Shown: positions 10,481 through 20,836, counted from the stretch's first letter. The stretch is 64,000 bases of DNA from Rhizomys pruinosus (GCA_009823505.1 VZQC01001063.1:157397-221396); one strand, 5' to 3'. Notes: generated by a model not told the origin, from the sequence alone. Numbers and translations: made by a program.

Positions 10481-11040
10481 CCACTGTTTCCCAATACCTT
10501 GGCCCTGGGTACCAAGCTATCGGGTAACGTTTCCTGGGGTATCTATTTCTATTTACTTCAGATGGAGAGGGTACCAACAGCCCAAAGACACAATTCCATT
10601 CCAATCTGCTAGTAAACCACTGAGTTTATTGGGATTACTTAAGCATGGCTGACACTCACAGCTGTATCACTGAAAGTACCCCCTTCACTTGACCTTTCAC
10701 CCCTATATACCTGAGCCTATATTCATCTGAGGTGGGACTACTCTCATCTAATTCTGGCATATAACCAATGGTAATGGTAATTGCCTATACTATGTTTGGG
10801 GCCCCTGGGGTCTCCCTGGTCAATGCCCATAATGGGCACCCACACCTGGCCCTGGAATTTTCATTCATTAATCTTAGAGTCTATGGGGGTGTATTTTTCT
10901 ACCCTGAGGAGTATCTTCATTCAAATGCTTCAACTGGTATCTTTATATCCATAAGCACAGGCTGTTGTAGGATGTTTTGAATCATCTTGTTGAGTATCTT
11001 GGGAATGCCTTTTCTGGGAAAGACTTTGTAACAAGCCTTC
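10481..11040. other. Unassigned, possibly LTR/ERV-derived
   Basis: Contains GAGTTTATTGGGATTACTTA at about 10623, as at 9513 and 21804. Otherwise nothing recognised. Confidence 0.3.
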
Positions 11041-11056
11041 ACAAATTGAAGTTTTT

Positions 11057-11326
11057 TTTAAATCTTTTTTTAAAGGTATATCTTTTCTTTCCTTTTTTTA
11101 TTTTTATTTATGTGTATGAATGTACTATCTGCATGTAGGTTTGTGCACTCGTGTTGTGCAATGCCGCGGAGGTCAGAAGAGGGTCTCAGATTCCCCTGGA
11201 ACTGGAGTTCTCCTGGAATTGGAGTTACAGACGGTTCTTAGCCACCATGTGGGTGCTGGGGATCGAACCCGAGTCCTCTGCAAGAGTGGTCAGTGCTCTT
11301 AACCTCTAGGCTATCTCTCCAGTCCA
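11057..11326 (-). mobile_element. B2 SINE (antisense) with TSD
   Basis: Complete reverse B2 with the flanking duplication CACAAATTGAAGTTTT at 11041-11056 and 11327-11342. Confidence 0.95.
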
Positions 11327-11471
11327 CACAAATTGAAGTTTTACATAACCTTGTAAACCAAATTAATCATATGTTTTGAGAACACTTACAACTATGCGTT
11401 CCTTCTCAGAAAAACAATGTAATCAGTCCAGAATGATTTGAAATCCTGATATAACTATTTGATTGTTTGTT

Positions 11472-11616
11472 TGGGGTTTTTGAGACAGGGTCTCCCTGTA
11501 GCTCCAGCTGTCCTAGAACTCACTATGTAGACCAGGCTGGCCTTGAACTCACAGATATCCGCCTACCTCTGCCTCCCGAGGGCTGGGATTAAAGAAGCAC
11601 ACCACCATGCCTGGCA
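11472..11616 (-). mobile_element. B1 SINE (antisense)
   Basis: GTTTTTGAGACAGGGTCTCC to CACCATGCCTGGC. ACTATTT on each side suggests the target site. Confidence 0.9.
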
Positions 11617-11617
11617 C

Positions 11618-11837
11618 AACTATTTTTATTTATTATTTTTATGGGTATGAATACATTGCCTGCATGTGTATAAGTGAACCCATGTTGTTCGATACCTGTG
11701 GAGGCCAGAAGAGGTCATCAGATCTCCTGGAACTGGAGTTATAAACAGTTGGTGGCTGCCTCGTGAGTGCTGGGAATTGAACCCTGGTCTTCCGCAAGAG
11801 CAGTCAGGGCTCTTAACCACTGAGCCACCTCTCCAGT
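11618..11837 (-). mobile_element. B2 SINE (antisense), older
   Basis: TTTTATGGGTATGAATACATTGCC to CCACCTCTCCAGTG. Confidence 0.88.
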
Positions 11838-11889
11838 GTCTGTGACATAACTAAACTCTTACAAGCTAAGCTGAATGCATAGCTTTATT

Positions 11890-12145
11890 CTTTTTTAAAG
11901 TTTTTTATTGATATTTTATGTATTTCATACATCATTTTTCAGTCCAATTTGGATATATTCCCCTCTCCCTGCCCCTCCCCCACCCCAATTGATGCATTCT
12001 GCCATACGTGTCTTGCATCTTTCTCTCACTCTTTCCAAGGATTTTTTTTTTCTGCAGATGCTTATTGTTTGGGGCAGAATTTAACTGTATCAGTCAGTTC
12101 TTTGACCCAGTCCTTATGTTGTTGTACTTCCCTCCCCTTTGAGTT
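11890..12145 (-). mobile_element. Unnamed retroposon family, copy 1
   Basis: Reverse of a segment also present at about 31255 (sense) and 41800 (reverse). Shared phrases on this strand: TGCATTCTGCCA, CATCTTTCTCTCACTCTTTC and CAGTCAGTTCTTTGACCCAGTCC. It is neither B1 nor B2 and could be an L1 3'UTR type. Confidence 0.5.
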
Positions 12146-12364
12146 GCTCCAAAATATGCCTATATAAAAAACACATATGAATCAAAATTATAACCTCTGA
12201 GAATAAACAGTATGTTCATTCCAAAATATGTTTTGGGGTTCGCATTTTTCCCTTTTATATTACTCTAAAATCTGAATACGTATCTTCCACCCATAAATGG
12301 TAATTACAATGTCTGAAGATAAGTGGTAGGTCAATTCTAGAGCCTGTTAAGAGATGCACGTTAT

Positions 12365-12608
12365 GGGCTGGAGAGATGGCCTAGCGGTTAAGAGCAATGG
12401 CCACTCTTATAGAGGACCCGGGTTCGATCCCCAGCACCCACATGGTGGCCGAGAACCGTCTGAAACTCCAATTCCAGGAGAACTCCAGTTCCACAGGAGT
12501 CCAACACCCTCTTCTGACCTCCGCGGCATTGCACAACACCGGTGCACAAACTTGCATGCAGACAGTTCATTCATACACATAGAGAAATAAATAAAATTAA
12601 AACAAAGA
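12365..12608 (+). mobile_element. B2 SINE with perfect TSD
   Basis: GGGCTGGAGAGATGGCCTAGCGG to a long A-rich tail, flanked by GAGATGCACGTTAT at 12351-12364 and 12609-12622. Confidence 0.96.
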
Positions 12609-12622
12609 GAGATGCACGTTAT

Positions 12623-12949
12623 AATCTTATACTCTATTCCCTATTTGTGACTTATTCCCGAGTCAGAACAATGTTTGTGTGCTTGAGATATGACAGTGAT
12701 TAGGTTGAAAACAACAATGACATTACAAACAACCTCTCTCACAGTTGTTGCAAAGAACATGATGCCATAGGTTAATGGCGTCTGTCTGTGGCTTTGTGCA
12801 CTGCCTGAGTCAGTAGCATCAGAGAAACCACTTCTTCCTTTGTAAAACTGCTATCAAAGATGGTTCCAGCCTTTTTGATACCGGGTTTGATATGCTGTTC
12901 CATAAACATGACAGGAGCCTTCTGTTAGATAGGAGATTGGGAATAGAAG
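12623..12949. other. No recognised feature
   Basis: Sequence between the B2 and an LTR-like block; no repeat signature or coding support seen. Confidence 0.4.
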
Positions 12950-13200
12950 CAGAGCAGAACAGAATTCAGTTCTGGGAGAGCAGTTCAGAGAGGAATCAGA
13001 ACACCTCAGAAGCCCTCAGAAGACCCCAGAACAATATCAGACCCACTCTTGGTTAAACTACTCCAAGAGAGAAGTTTCGTATATTAAAGCGGCACCTGCC
13101 ATATTCTGCTGCCCCGTGTGAGGAATCAGGCAGGGTATATCGTGGTGACCTCTGAGAGGAAGAGTCTCTCTATACTGAACTCTTGTCTCAACACCAGAAA
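12950..13200. mobile_element. ERV/LTR-like fragment
   Basis: CAGTTCAGAGAGGAATCAGAACACC and CAGACCCACTCTTGG..TTAAACTACTCCAAGAG recur at 17575-17625 beside an ERV pol remnant. This suggests a shared LTR or leader. Element ends are not resolved. Confidence 0.35.
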
Positions 13201-13569
13201 TGCCTCAAAGAAAAAGGGAGATTTTAACATTCTAGCCAACGAGCTGATCCAAGCTGCTGGATGATAAGGGTTTGTTTCTCGAATGAACTCAAAATCAGTA
13301 AGTCGACAATGTCAGGGAAGAGCCAGGGGCTTACTCGACAGCTTCCAGTGTGTGCTCGCTTTTTCTTCGAAGACTTATCCATCTTCACTTTTTCCTTTCA
13401 CTCTTTACTTTCATTTTCACATTCACTATGGGGAATTATTTCTCTCTGGAAGCTTCTGCTAATGCATAACAATCAATGACCTTACTTAAAGTATACTGGA
13501 GCTAGTTTACAGCCTTATCAAGAGAAAAAATTGAAACTTAAAAGGCACATGCCTTAAAAAAATAGAAAC

Positions 13570-13706
13570 TTAAAAGGTGCACACCTTTAATCCTAGTACT
13601 CTGGAGGCAGAGGCAGGCAGATCTTTTTGAGTTCAAGGCCAGCAGGACAGCTGGGCCTACAGGGAGACCCTGTCTGGAAAAGCCAAAAAATAAATAAATA
13701 AAAAAA
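13570..13706 (+). mobile_element. B1 SINE, 5'-truncated
   Basis: GGTGCACACCTTTAATCC to GACCCTGTCTGGAAAAGCC, then (AAAT). A local duplication GAAACTTAAAAGG precedes it twice (about 13532 and 13566). Confidence 0.8.
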
Positions 13707-13829
13707 TCTCCACCTCCAATTGAAGCTCCCGCGCCTCCTCTGCCTACCTGTCCTGCCTTCCACCTAACTCCAATCTCAACTCCAAGATGATAAAAGACCT
13801 GATTAGCACTACTAAAAAATATAAAATTA

Positions 13830-14074
13830 GGGGCTGGAGAGATGGCTCAGCAGTTAAGAGCGCTGACTGCTCTTGCAGAGGACCCGGATTCGATTCCCAG
13901 CACCCACATGGCAGCTAAGAACCTTCTTTAAGCCGGGTGTGGTGGTACATGCCTTTAATCCTAGCACTCGGGAGCAGAGGCAGGTGGATCTCTGTGAGTT
14001 CAAGGCAGGCCTGGTTTACAGAATGGGCTCCAGCTGGGGCTATAGGGAGAACCTGTCTCAAAAAACGCAAACAA

Positions 14075-14103
<29 letters not shown>
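13830..14103 (+). mobile_element. Chimeric B2-B1 SINE, copy 2
   Basis: The B2 head ends CTAAGAACCTTCTTTAA and passes directly into GCCGGGTGTGGTGGTAC of a B1. The tail is (AAAT)n. The flanks ATAAAATTA before the head and ATAAAATTA at 14104-14112 form a target-site duplication around the whole dimer. Confidence 0.85.
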
Positions 14104-14105
<2 letters not shown>

Positions 14106-14171
14106 AAAATTAAATTTCCCTATACTATAAAAGTTTTTATTTGCTCAAATATTAATGTCCAAAAAATTTAC

Positions 14172-14296
14172 AGAAGAGGAAGAAGAGGAGAAGGAGGAGG
14201 AAGAAGAGAAGAAGGAGAAAAAAGAGGAAGAGGAGGAAGAGGATAAGGAAGAGAAAAAGGAGGAAGACGATGATGATGACGATGAAGAAGAAATAA
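14172..14296 (+). repeat. Imperfect polypurine tract
   Basis: GAAGAGGAG-type triplets, 72 pure purines at 14172-14243, then a GATGATGAC stretch. A Ser-rich frame on the minus strand is an artefact of this tract. Confidence 0.9.
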
Positions 14297-14340
14297 ATAG
14301 ATATGACTTTTGATTTAAAGACATTAAAATATGTCTTCTG

Positions 14341-14596
14341 GGGGGCTGGAGAGACAGTCTAGCGGTTAAGAGCACTGACTGCTCTTGCAGAGGACCTGGG
14401 TTGAATCCCCAGCACCCACATGGCGACCGTCTGAAACTCCAATTCCAGGAGAACTCCAGTTCCAGGGGAATCCAACACCCTCTTCTGTCCTCCGCGGCAT
14501 TGCATGACACGGGTTCACAGACCTGCATGCAGACAATACATTCATACACATACAGAAATAAATAAAATTAAAAAAATAAAAAAATAAAGTAAAATG
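14341..14596 (+). mobile_element. B2 SINE with TSD
   Basis: Complete B2 flanked by AAATATGTCTTCTG at 14327-14340 and 14597-14610. Confidence 0.96.
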
Positions 14597-14682
14597 AAAT
14601 ATGTCTTCTGTCATCTAAAACAGCGATGACAGGTCTATGTAAAGATATTTGGCTCTCTGGGTACTTTCTTTTCTTGTTTTAT

Positions 14683-14943
14683 TTTTTTTTTAATTTTTTT
14701 TTATTAATTTTTTTTATTTATTTCTGTATGTGTATCAATGTACTGTCTGCATGCAAGTTTGTGCACCCGTGTCGTGCAACGCCGCGGAGGTCAGAAGAGG
14801 GTCTCGGATTCCCCTGGAACTGGAGTTCTCCTGGAATTGGAGTTTCAGACGGTTCTCAGCCGCCATGTGGGTGCTGGGGATCGAACCCGGGTCCTCTGTA
14901 AGAGCGGTTGGCGCTCTTAACCGCTAGGCCATCTCTCCAGCCC
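14683..14943 (-). mobile_element. B2 SINE (antisense) with TSD
   Basis: Complete reverse B2 flanked by CTTTTCTTGTTTTAT at about 14668 and at 14944-14958. Confidence 0.96.
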
Positions 14944-15197
14944 CTTTTCTTGTTTTATGAAGAGACGCTCACTTCAATGTTAATTTGATAGTGTAAAATG
15001 TAAACTACCCTCCCTCCTCCTAACTCTCAAGTTCAGGCTCTGAGACCACAGGAAATAAAGATGTGAAAGTCCAAATGGAAGAAAAGTTTGTTTGAAACTT
15101 GCAACAGGAAAAGCTTGATAGTAAAGGGTATGTGTGCAAGTAATGTGACATGTATGGAATTTGGATTAAATTCTTTAAAAATATTTTATTTACTATT

Positions 15198-15348
15198 TTT
15201 ATTTTTGGTGTTTTTGAGTCAGGGTCTCCCTGTAGCTCCAGCTGGCTCAGAACTCACTATGTAGACCAAGCTGGCCTTGAACTCATACAGATCTACCTGC
15301 CTCTGCCTCTGGAGTGTTGGGTTAAAGGCATGCACCACCACACCGGGC
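15198..15348 (-). mobile_element. B1 SINE (antisense) inserted in B2
   Basis: GGTGTTTTTGAGTCAGGG to CACCACACCGGGC. TTATTTACTAT occurs on both sides (about 15188 and 15349), so the B1 entered the tail of the B2 that follows. Confidence 0.88.
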
Positions 15349-15565
15349 TTATTTACTATATTTATTTTGTATGTATAAATATATTGCCTGCATGTGTGTA
15401 AGTGCACCTGTGTCATGTAATGCCTGCAGAGGTCAAAGGAGGAAGTCAGATTCCCTGGAATTGGAGTTATGGATGGTTCTTAGCCACTATGTGGGTGCTG
15501 GGAATCAAACCGTAGTTCTCTGCAAGAACAGCCAGTGCTCTTCACCACTGAGCCATCTCTCCAGC
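15349..15565 (-). mobile_element. B2 SINE (antisense)
   Basis: TTTATTTTGTATGTATAAATA to GCCATCTCTCCAGC. Host of the B1 at 15198. Confidence 0.9.
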
Positions 15566-15614
15566 ATCATGGATTAAATTATTATTCAGGGAATTAAAAT
15601 AAGAACGAAACAAT

Positions 15615-15770
15615 GTAGCTGGGCGTGGTGGTGCGCACCTTTAATCCCAGCACTCAGGAGGCAGAGGCAGGTGGATCTGTGGTGAGTGCAAGGATAGCCT
15701 GGTCTACATAGTGAGTTACAGGCCAGTTGGGGCTATAGGGAGACCCTGTCACAAGAAAGACAAGAAAGAC

Positions 15771-15817
<47 letters not shown>

Positions 15818-15862
15818 GAAGGAAGGAAGGAAGGAAGGAAGGAAGGAAGGAAAAGAAAGAAA
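15615..15862 (+). mobile_element. B1 SINE with (AAAG)n(AAGG)n tail
   Basis: GCTGGGCGTGGTGGTGCGCACC to CCCTGTCACAAGAAAGAC, then about 90 nt of AAAG/AAGG (15772-15862). Confidence 0.92.
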
Positions 15863-15904
15863 ATATGAGAGCAAATTGTTAGAAGAATGTAAAAACGGAA
15901 AAAA

Positions 15905-16059
15905 AATTTTTTTTTTGGTCTTTTCGAAACAGGGTCTCCCTGTAGCTCTGGCTGTCCTGGAACTCACTCTGTAGACCAGGCTGGCCTTGAACTCACAGAG
16001 ATTCACCTGCCTCTGCCTCCCAAGTGCTAGGATTAAAGGCGTGCACCACCACGCCCGGC
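15905..16059 (-). mobile_element. B1 SINE (antisense)
   Basis: GGTCTTTTCGAAACAGGG to CACCACGCCCGGCT. Confidence 0.92.
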
Positions 16060-16152
16060 TGGAAATATTTTTAATGAAAGTTTTATGTATGAAGTTTAAG
16101 ATGCCTAGATATTTCCAGAATGGGGAACACAAACTTTAAAAAAACCTATGCA

Positions 16153-16326
16153 GGTCGGGCATGGTGGCGCACACCTTTAATCCTAGCACTTGGGAGGTAG
16201 AGGCAGGCGGATCTTTGTGAGTTCAAGGCCAGCCTGGTCTACAGAGTGAGTTCCAGTCCAGCTGGAGCTAAAGGGAGACTCTGTTTCCAAAAGACCAAAA
16301 AACAAAAAACAAAAAACAAAACAAAA
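16153..16326 (+). mobile_element. B1 SINE with TSD
   Basis: GGTCGGGCATGGTGGCGC to a CAAAAAACAAAAAAC tail, flanked by AAAAACCTATGCA on both sides (about 16140 and 16326). Confidence 0.94.
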
Positions 16327-16414
16327 AAAACCTATGCAAACGATGAAGGTCTGAGTAAGTCCATGGTGATAAGAAAGAGTAAGTAGATATTAGAAGTTAG
16401 AAGAACATAAGAAT

Positions 16415-16677
16415 TGGGGCTGGAGAGATGGCCTAGCGGTTAAGAGTGCCGATCGCTCTTACAGAGGACCCGGGTTCGATCCCCAGCACCCACATGGCGG
16501 CTGAGAACCGTCTGAAGCTCCAATTCCAGGAGAACTCCAGTTCCAGGGGAATCCATGAGACCCTCTTCTGAACTCCGCGGCGTTGCACGACACGGGTGCA
16601 CAGACTTGCATGCAGACAGTACATTCATACACATACAGAAATAAATAAAATTAATAAAAAAAATTAAAAAAAAAAAA
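16415..16677 (+). mobile_element. B2 SINE with TSD
   Basis: Complete B2 flanked by GAAGAACATAAGAAT at 16400-16414 and 16678-16692. Confidence 0.96.
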
Positions 16678-16846
16678 GAAGAACATAAGAATGGAAATAT
16701 TTTTAAGTGAAAAAGGATTTATCTGTGAAGATTAAGATGGCTGGATATTTCCAGAACAGAAGAGAAAAACAGAAAGTTATAAAGATTCAAGATGATAAAT
16801 ATGATAAATATAAAGGTCAAACCTCTACTTAATAACATGACCATGG

Positions 16847-17016
16847 TTGGGCATGGTGGTACACGCCTTTAATCTCAGCACTCGGGAGGCAGAGGCAGGT
16901 GGATCTCTGTGAGCTCAAGGCCAGCCTAGTCTACATAGTGAGTTCCAGGACAGCTGGGGCTACAAGGAGACCCTGTCTCAAAAAGACCAAATAAAATAAA
17001 ATAAAATAAAATAAAA
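16847..17016 (+). mobile_element. B1 SINE with (AAAAT)n tail
   Basis: TTGGGCATGGTGGTACACGCC to GACC plus (AAAAT)n. GACCATG flanks both sides. Confidence 0.92.
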
Positions 17017-17022
17017 AGGACC

Positions 17023-17516
17023 ATGTGGGTTGGAGAGATGGTTCAGTGGTTAAGAGTACTAGATGCTCTTGCAGAAAACCAGGGTTTGATTCCCAGCACC
17101 TACGTGGTGGCTAACAACCATTCTGCCCATAACTCCAATTCCAGGGAATCCAATGCCCTCTTCTGACCTTAGCAGGCACTTAACACATGCAGGCATAACA
17201 CTCATACACATACAAGAAAAATAAATAGGTAAGGGGCTGGAGAGATAGCTTAGCAGTTAAGAGCACTGACTGCTCTTGCAGAGGACCCTGGTTCGATCTC
17301 CAGCACGCACATGGCAGCTAAGAACCGTCTGTAACTCCAATTCCAGGAAAACTCCAGTTCCAGGGGAAACCGAGACCCTCTTCTGACCTCCGCGGCATTG
17401 CACGACATGGGTGCACAAACCTACATGCAGACAGTACATTCATACACATACAAAAATAAATAAAAATTAAAAAAAATAAATAGGTAAATGAATGAATGAA
17501 TGAATGAATGAATGAA

Positions 17517-17555
<39 letters not shown>

Positions 17556-17556
17556 A
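17023..17556 (+). mobile_element. Two nested B2 SINEs with AATG/AAAT tail
   Basis: An older B2 (17023-17228) carries a younger B2 (17233-17471) in its tail. AAATAAATAGGTAA is duplicated at 17219 and about 17473. The outer tail continues as (AATG)n(AAAT)n at 17487-17556. Confidence 0.92.
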
Positions 17557-17563
17557 GACCAGA

Positions 17564-17840
17564 ATAGCTCAGTTCAGAGAGGACTCAGAACACCACAGAC
17601 CCACTCTTGGTTAAACTACTCCAGGAGTGACTTCCTCATTAATGGGAATGATACCCACCAGACGGTATCGTCTGTGCTGCAATTCTCCCCAAAGTCTCAA
17701 AGCTGGACTGGCCTTGCAGCTTACGCAGCCTGCTTTGCATCATCATTCCTTCAGGCATGTGTCCATCTTTCAGATACTTTTCTAAATCTTCAGGGCACTC
17801 AGAGGTCAGCAATATATAATGAAAGCTGTATAGAACATGG
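17564..17840 (-). pseudogene. ERV-derived fragment
   Basis: Begins with the block shared with 12960-13060 (CAGACCCACTCTTGG..TTAAACTACTCCA). On the minus strand the rest continues the direction of the reverse-transcriptase remnant at 17986. A B1-like SINE splits the two. No intact frame remains. Confidence 0.4.
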
Positions 17841-17844
17841 GCGC

Positions 17845-17933
17845 CTGGTAGTGGTGGTGCCTACCGGTAGGATTTGCTGAAGGAGGCAGAGGCAGGAGGA
17901 TCTGGAGTTCGAGGTCAGCCTGGACTACATAGC

Positions 17934-17969
<36 letters not shown>

Positions 17970-17985
17970 TAAAAAAAATAAATAG
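17845..17985 (+). mobile_element. B1-like SINE with (AAT)n
   Basis: GGTAGTGGTGGTGCCTACC to GCCTGGACTACATAGC, then (AAT)n at 17933-17970. ATAGAACATGGGC at about 17829 and ATAGAACACGGGC at about 17982 form the target duplication, so it inserted into the ERV remnant. Confidence 0.75.
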
Positions 17986-18242
17986 AACACGGGCAGGGTG
18001 CCATCCCTTGTATCAATGTTGGACATGGTGGCGTGGATGGGGGTCACGACATCGTTCAGTTCTCTATAATCTACCATCATTGTCCATGAACAGTGCTGCC
18101 TCTTCAACCTTCAGTGTGCCAGCCCATCTCCTCACTCTATACAGACTTGGAGGGTCCAGCCTCAGAAGGAGCAAAGCTATGTTCTCCCCACCGCATCTGC
18201 CACTCAGTCCAAGCCGGATGGCTGAGTCTGACAGACTCCAGG
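17986..18242 (-). pseudogene. Endogenous retrovirus pol remnant (reverse transcriptase)
   Basis: Read on the minus strand, a short frame holds a retroviral RT fingers motif with the VDYRELN core, preceded by a Trp and followed by a Pro-Ile-His-Ala stretch. This is the typical start of class I-like ERV RT domains. Upstream frames shift, downstream it is cut by a SINE, and an LTR is inserted on the 5' side. No catalytic YxDD segment is present. It is non-functional. Confidence 0.7.
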
Positions 18243-18640
18243 TGTGCTGGACAGCGTCAACTTGACACATCTGGGCTGAGGGAGCCTCAATTGGGGAATC
18301 GTCTCCATTGGACTGGCCTGTGGCCAAGTCTGTGGGGTATTTTCTTGATTGTTGAGTGATGTGGGAGGGCCCAGCCTACTGTGGGCAGTGCCACCCCTGG
18401 GCAGGTTGTTGTGTATTGAATAAGAAAGCAGGCTGAGCATGGGCCAGAGGAGCAAGCCAGTAAACAGCATTCCTCCATGGCCTGTGCTTCAGCTCCTGCC
18501 TCCAGGTTCCTGCCCTGAGTTCCTACCTTGGGCTCCCTCAGTGATAACTGTGACCCCGGAGATGTAAGATGAATAAACCCTTTCCTCCCCAAGTTGGTGC
18601 TGGTCAGAGTGCTTAGTCACAGCAATATGAAAGCACATCA
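18243..18640 (+). mobile_element. ORR1-like MaLR LTR
   Basis: Starts TGTGCTGGACAGCGTCAACT and contains GATGTGGGAGGGCCCAGCC, GCAGTGCCACCCCTGGGCAGG and AATAAACCCTTTCCTCCCC, a set I associate with ORR1-type LTRs. It ends near GCACATCA. It lies opposite to, and inside, the minus-strand ERV remnant. Confidence 0.7.
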
Positions 18641-19725
18641 GAACAGCAGGTGTTGGCTGTGCACCTGTCTGTCTATAGGCTCCACCTGGCCACTGAATGA
18701 GCCTCTGCACTGTTTGAGCAATCTTGCCTCAAGGATGCTCCTCAGAGGGGAAAACATACAGAGCTACTCTATGGGAGTACTTTAACAAAGTGGTCCTTTC
18801 TGGCTCCACCGCTCTATCTCCACAGCCATCCAGTGACGTTGATGCCCCTGATGCTCCTCGGCACCACCAGGAACCCATGCACATCTGACTTTGGCATCCA
18901 CTCAAGCCCAAACATTCCATAGAATAGTAGGGAACTAATAGATCCACTGGTCTGCATGGGCCTTGCCTGCAAGTTAAGTGGCCTGGGTGGTTCCCATGCC
19001 ACAAGACCTTTATACAAAACAGAGGGCAGCACAGAGACTGCCTGCCACTCCCCCCTCTCTACCCTTTCCATTGAACTGAATTTTAAGCCCTCTGGGAAAG
19101 CAGGAAGCACGGTACTTGGTTTTCTGTTCTTTTCCCCATAGGAACCCCAGTGCAATACAAATGTTGCCACATTTGCTTTCAAGTGACCCAGACAGACCCC
19201 TTTCTCTCGATTGCTTTAGCACTTTATAAATTTGATTTGCATGCCAATTAAAGTCAATCAAATCCACTAAAAGCTGTCCTAGCTCATAAATATCATGTTC
19301 CACCTTGGGGCTCAACAAAGCCAGTAAGGCCTCACACCAGTTCCTGCTAAATCCACCCTTCTTGACTCTCTTGTGAACACAGTCCTATCTGGCTCAGTGA
19401 AATAGACATCAAACATCACCTTAGTTATGCCTGTCTGTACTCGAATGTCTTCCGGTTCCTGATATTAACAGGAGACTCAACTGGTGATAACCAAGTATCT
19501 CTATTGCCTCGCAGGGACAAGCTTCTCTTGAATTGATGCTGGTTACTCAGCCTTTGACTCAAAGAGAGATGGGGGTTCTGTTATTCAGTCTCCCCACTTC
19601 CATGGCACTCACATTGCCCTCATCTGCCCCCACGTCCCACAGATCCACGAACTGGGCTGTGAGAAGCTCTTTCATTTCAAGTCCAAAAGTCTTTTGCAAC
19701 CGAGCAGCTCAGATATGGTGTGTTC
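18641..19725 (-). pseudogene. Degenerate ERV-like region, unidentified
   Basis: No SINEs. Minus-strand frames look coding-like in patches (for example DIYELGQLLVDLIDFNWHA near 19280 and GLEMKELLTAQFVDLWD near 19660) but are separated by stops and frame changes. Its position upstream of the RT remnant fits gag/pro. I do not recognise the domains, so this is inference from context. Confidence 0.4.
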
Positions 19726-19730
19726 TCCAG

Positions 19731-20131
19731 TTACCACGGTTATCACAGTTACCACAGTTACCACAGTTACCACGGTTACCAGAGTTACCACGGTTACCAC
19801 AGTTACCACAGTTACCACGGTTACCACAGTTACCACAGTTACCACAGTCACCACAGTCACCACAGTCACCACGGTTACCACAGTTACCACAGTTACCACA
19901 GTCACCACGGTCACCACAGTTACCACAGTTACCACAGTCACCACGGTCACCACAGTTACCACAGTTACCACGGTTACCACGGTCACCACAGTCACCACAG
20001 TTACCACAGTCACCACAGTCACCACGGTCACCACAGTTACCACAGTTACCACAGTCACCACAGTCACCACAGTTACCACAGTTACCACGGTCACCACAGT
20101 CACCACAGTTACCACAGTTACCATGGTTACC
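19731..20131 (+). repeat. 9-bp minisatellite, about 44 units
   Basis: Unit T(T/C)ACCAC(A/G)G, with single odd units TTATCACAG, TTACCAGAG and TTACCATGG, and no indel over about 44 repeats. Because 9 is a multiple of 3, five of six frames stay open (Val-Thr, Pro-Gln-Leu, Tyr-His-Ser-type peptides); none is a gene. The reverse unit contains TGTGGT. Confidence 0.97.
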
Positions 20132-20195
20132 TTTCAGGGTCATTGTCTGCATGCTCAATTGCGCTTTACCTTTCCTCTATTTTAAAGGTTGGACT

Positions 20196-20396
20196 GGGCC
20201 TGGAGAGATGGCTCAGCAGTTAAGAGCACTGGTTGCTTTTGCAGAGGATTTGAGTTGGGTTCCCAGCACCCACATGATGGGTAGCAACCATCCATAATTC
20301 TAGTTCCAGGGGATCTGATCTTTTCTACCTCTGTAGGCATTGCACAACACTGGTACACTTAGGCACATGCAGGCAATACACTCAACCATGTAAAAT

Positions 20397-20400
<4 letters not shown>
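20196..20400 (+). mobile_element. B2 SINE
   Basis: GGCCTGGAGAGATGGCTCAGC to ACCATGTAAAATAAAATTA. Confidence 0.9.
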
Positions 20401-20442
<42 letters not shown>

Positions 20443-20582
20443 TTTTTGAGACAGTGTCTCCCTGTAGCCCCAGCTGTCCTGGAAGTCACTCTGTAGACCA
20501 GGCTGGCCTTGAATTCACAAAGATCCTCCTGCCTCTGCCTCCTGAGTGCTAGGATTAAAGGTGTGCACCACGACACCTGGCA
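20401..20582 (-). mobile_element. (AT)n plus B1 SINE (antisense)
   Basis: An (AT)n run at 20401-20432 joins the B2 tail to a reverse B1 (TTTTTTGAGACAGTGTCTCC to CGACACCTGGC). Confidence 0.88.
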
Positions 20583-20639
20583 TAAATAATATATTTTTAA
20601 TAAAATAAGTTCTTTCCTTTTGGCTGACAGTCTTTTTCA

Positions 20640-20836
20640 TTTGTTTATAAATTTTATTTTGTGTGTATGAGTGTTTCACCTGCACGGATGTAAGTGCACC
20701 CATGTTGTGCAGTACCTGTGGAGGCCAGAAGAGGGCATTGGATCCCCTGGAACTGTAGTTACAGGTGGTTGTTAGCTGTCATGTTGGTGCTAGTTCCCTG
20801 CAAGAGCTCTTAACCAGTTAGCCCTATCTTGAGCCC
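20640..20836 (-). mobile_element. B2 SINE (antisense), diverged
   Basis: GTGTATGAGTGTTTCACC to CCCTATCTTGAGCCCC; the middle is shortened around GTTGGTGCTAGTTCCC. Confidence 0.85.

Noticed and set aside
12365..12450. tRNA-like box A/box B sequences
   Set aside because: These are the pol III promoters of B2/ID SINEs. No full cloverleaf with an intact acceptor stem was seen.
19533..20297. 254-codon Pro/Gln/Leu-rich and other repeat frames
   Set aside because: Produced by the 9-bp array; five of six frames are open for the same reason.
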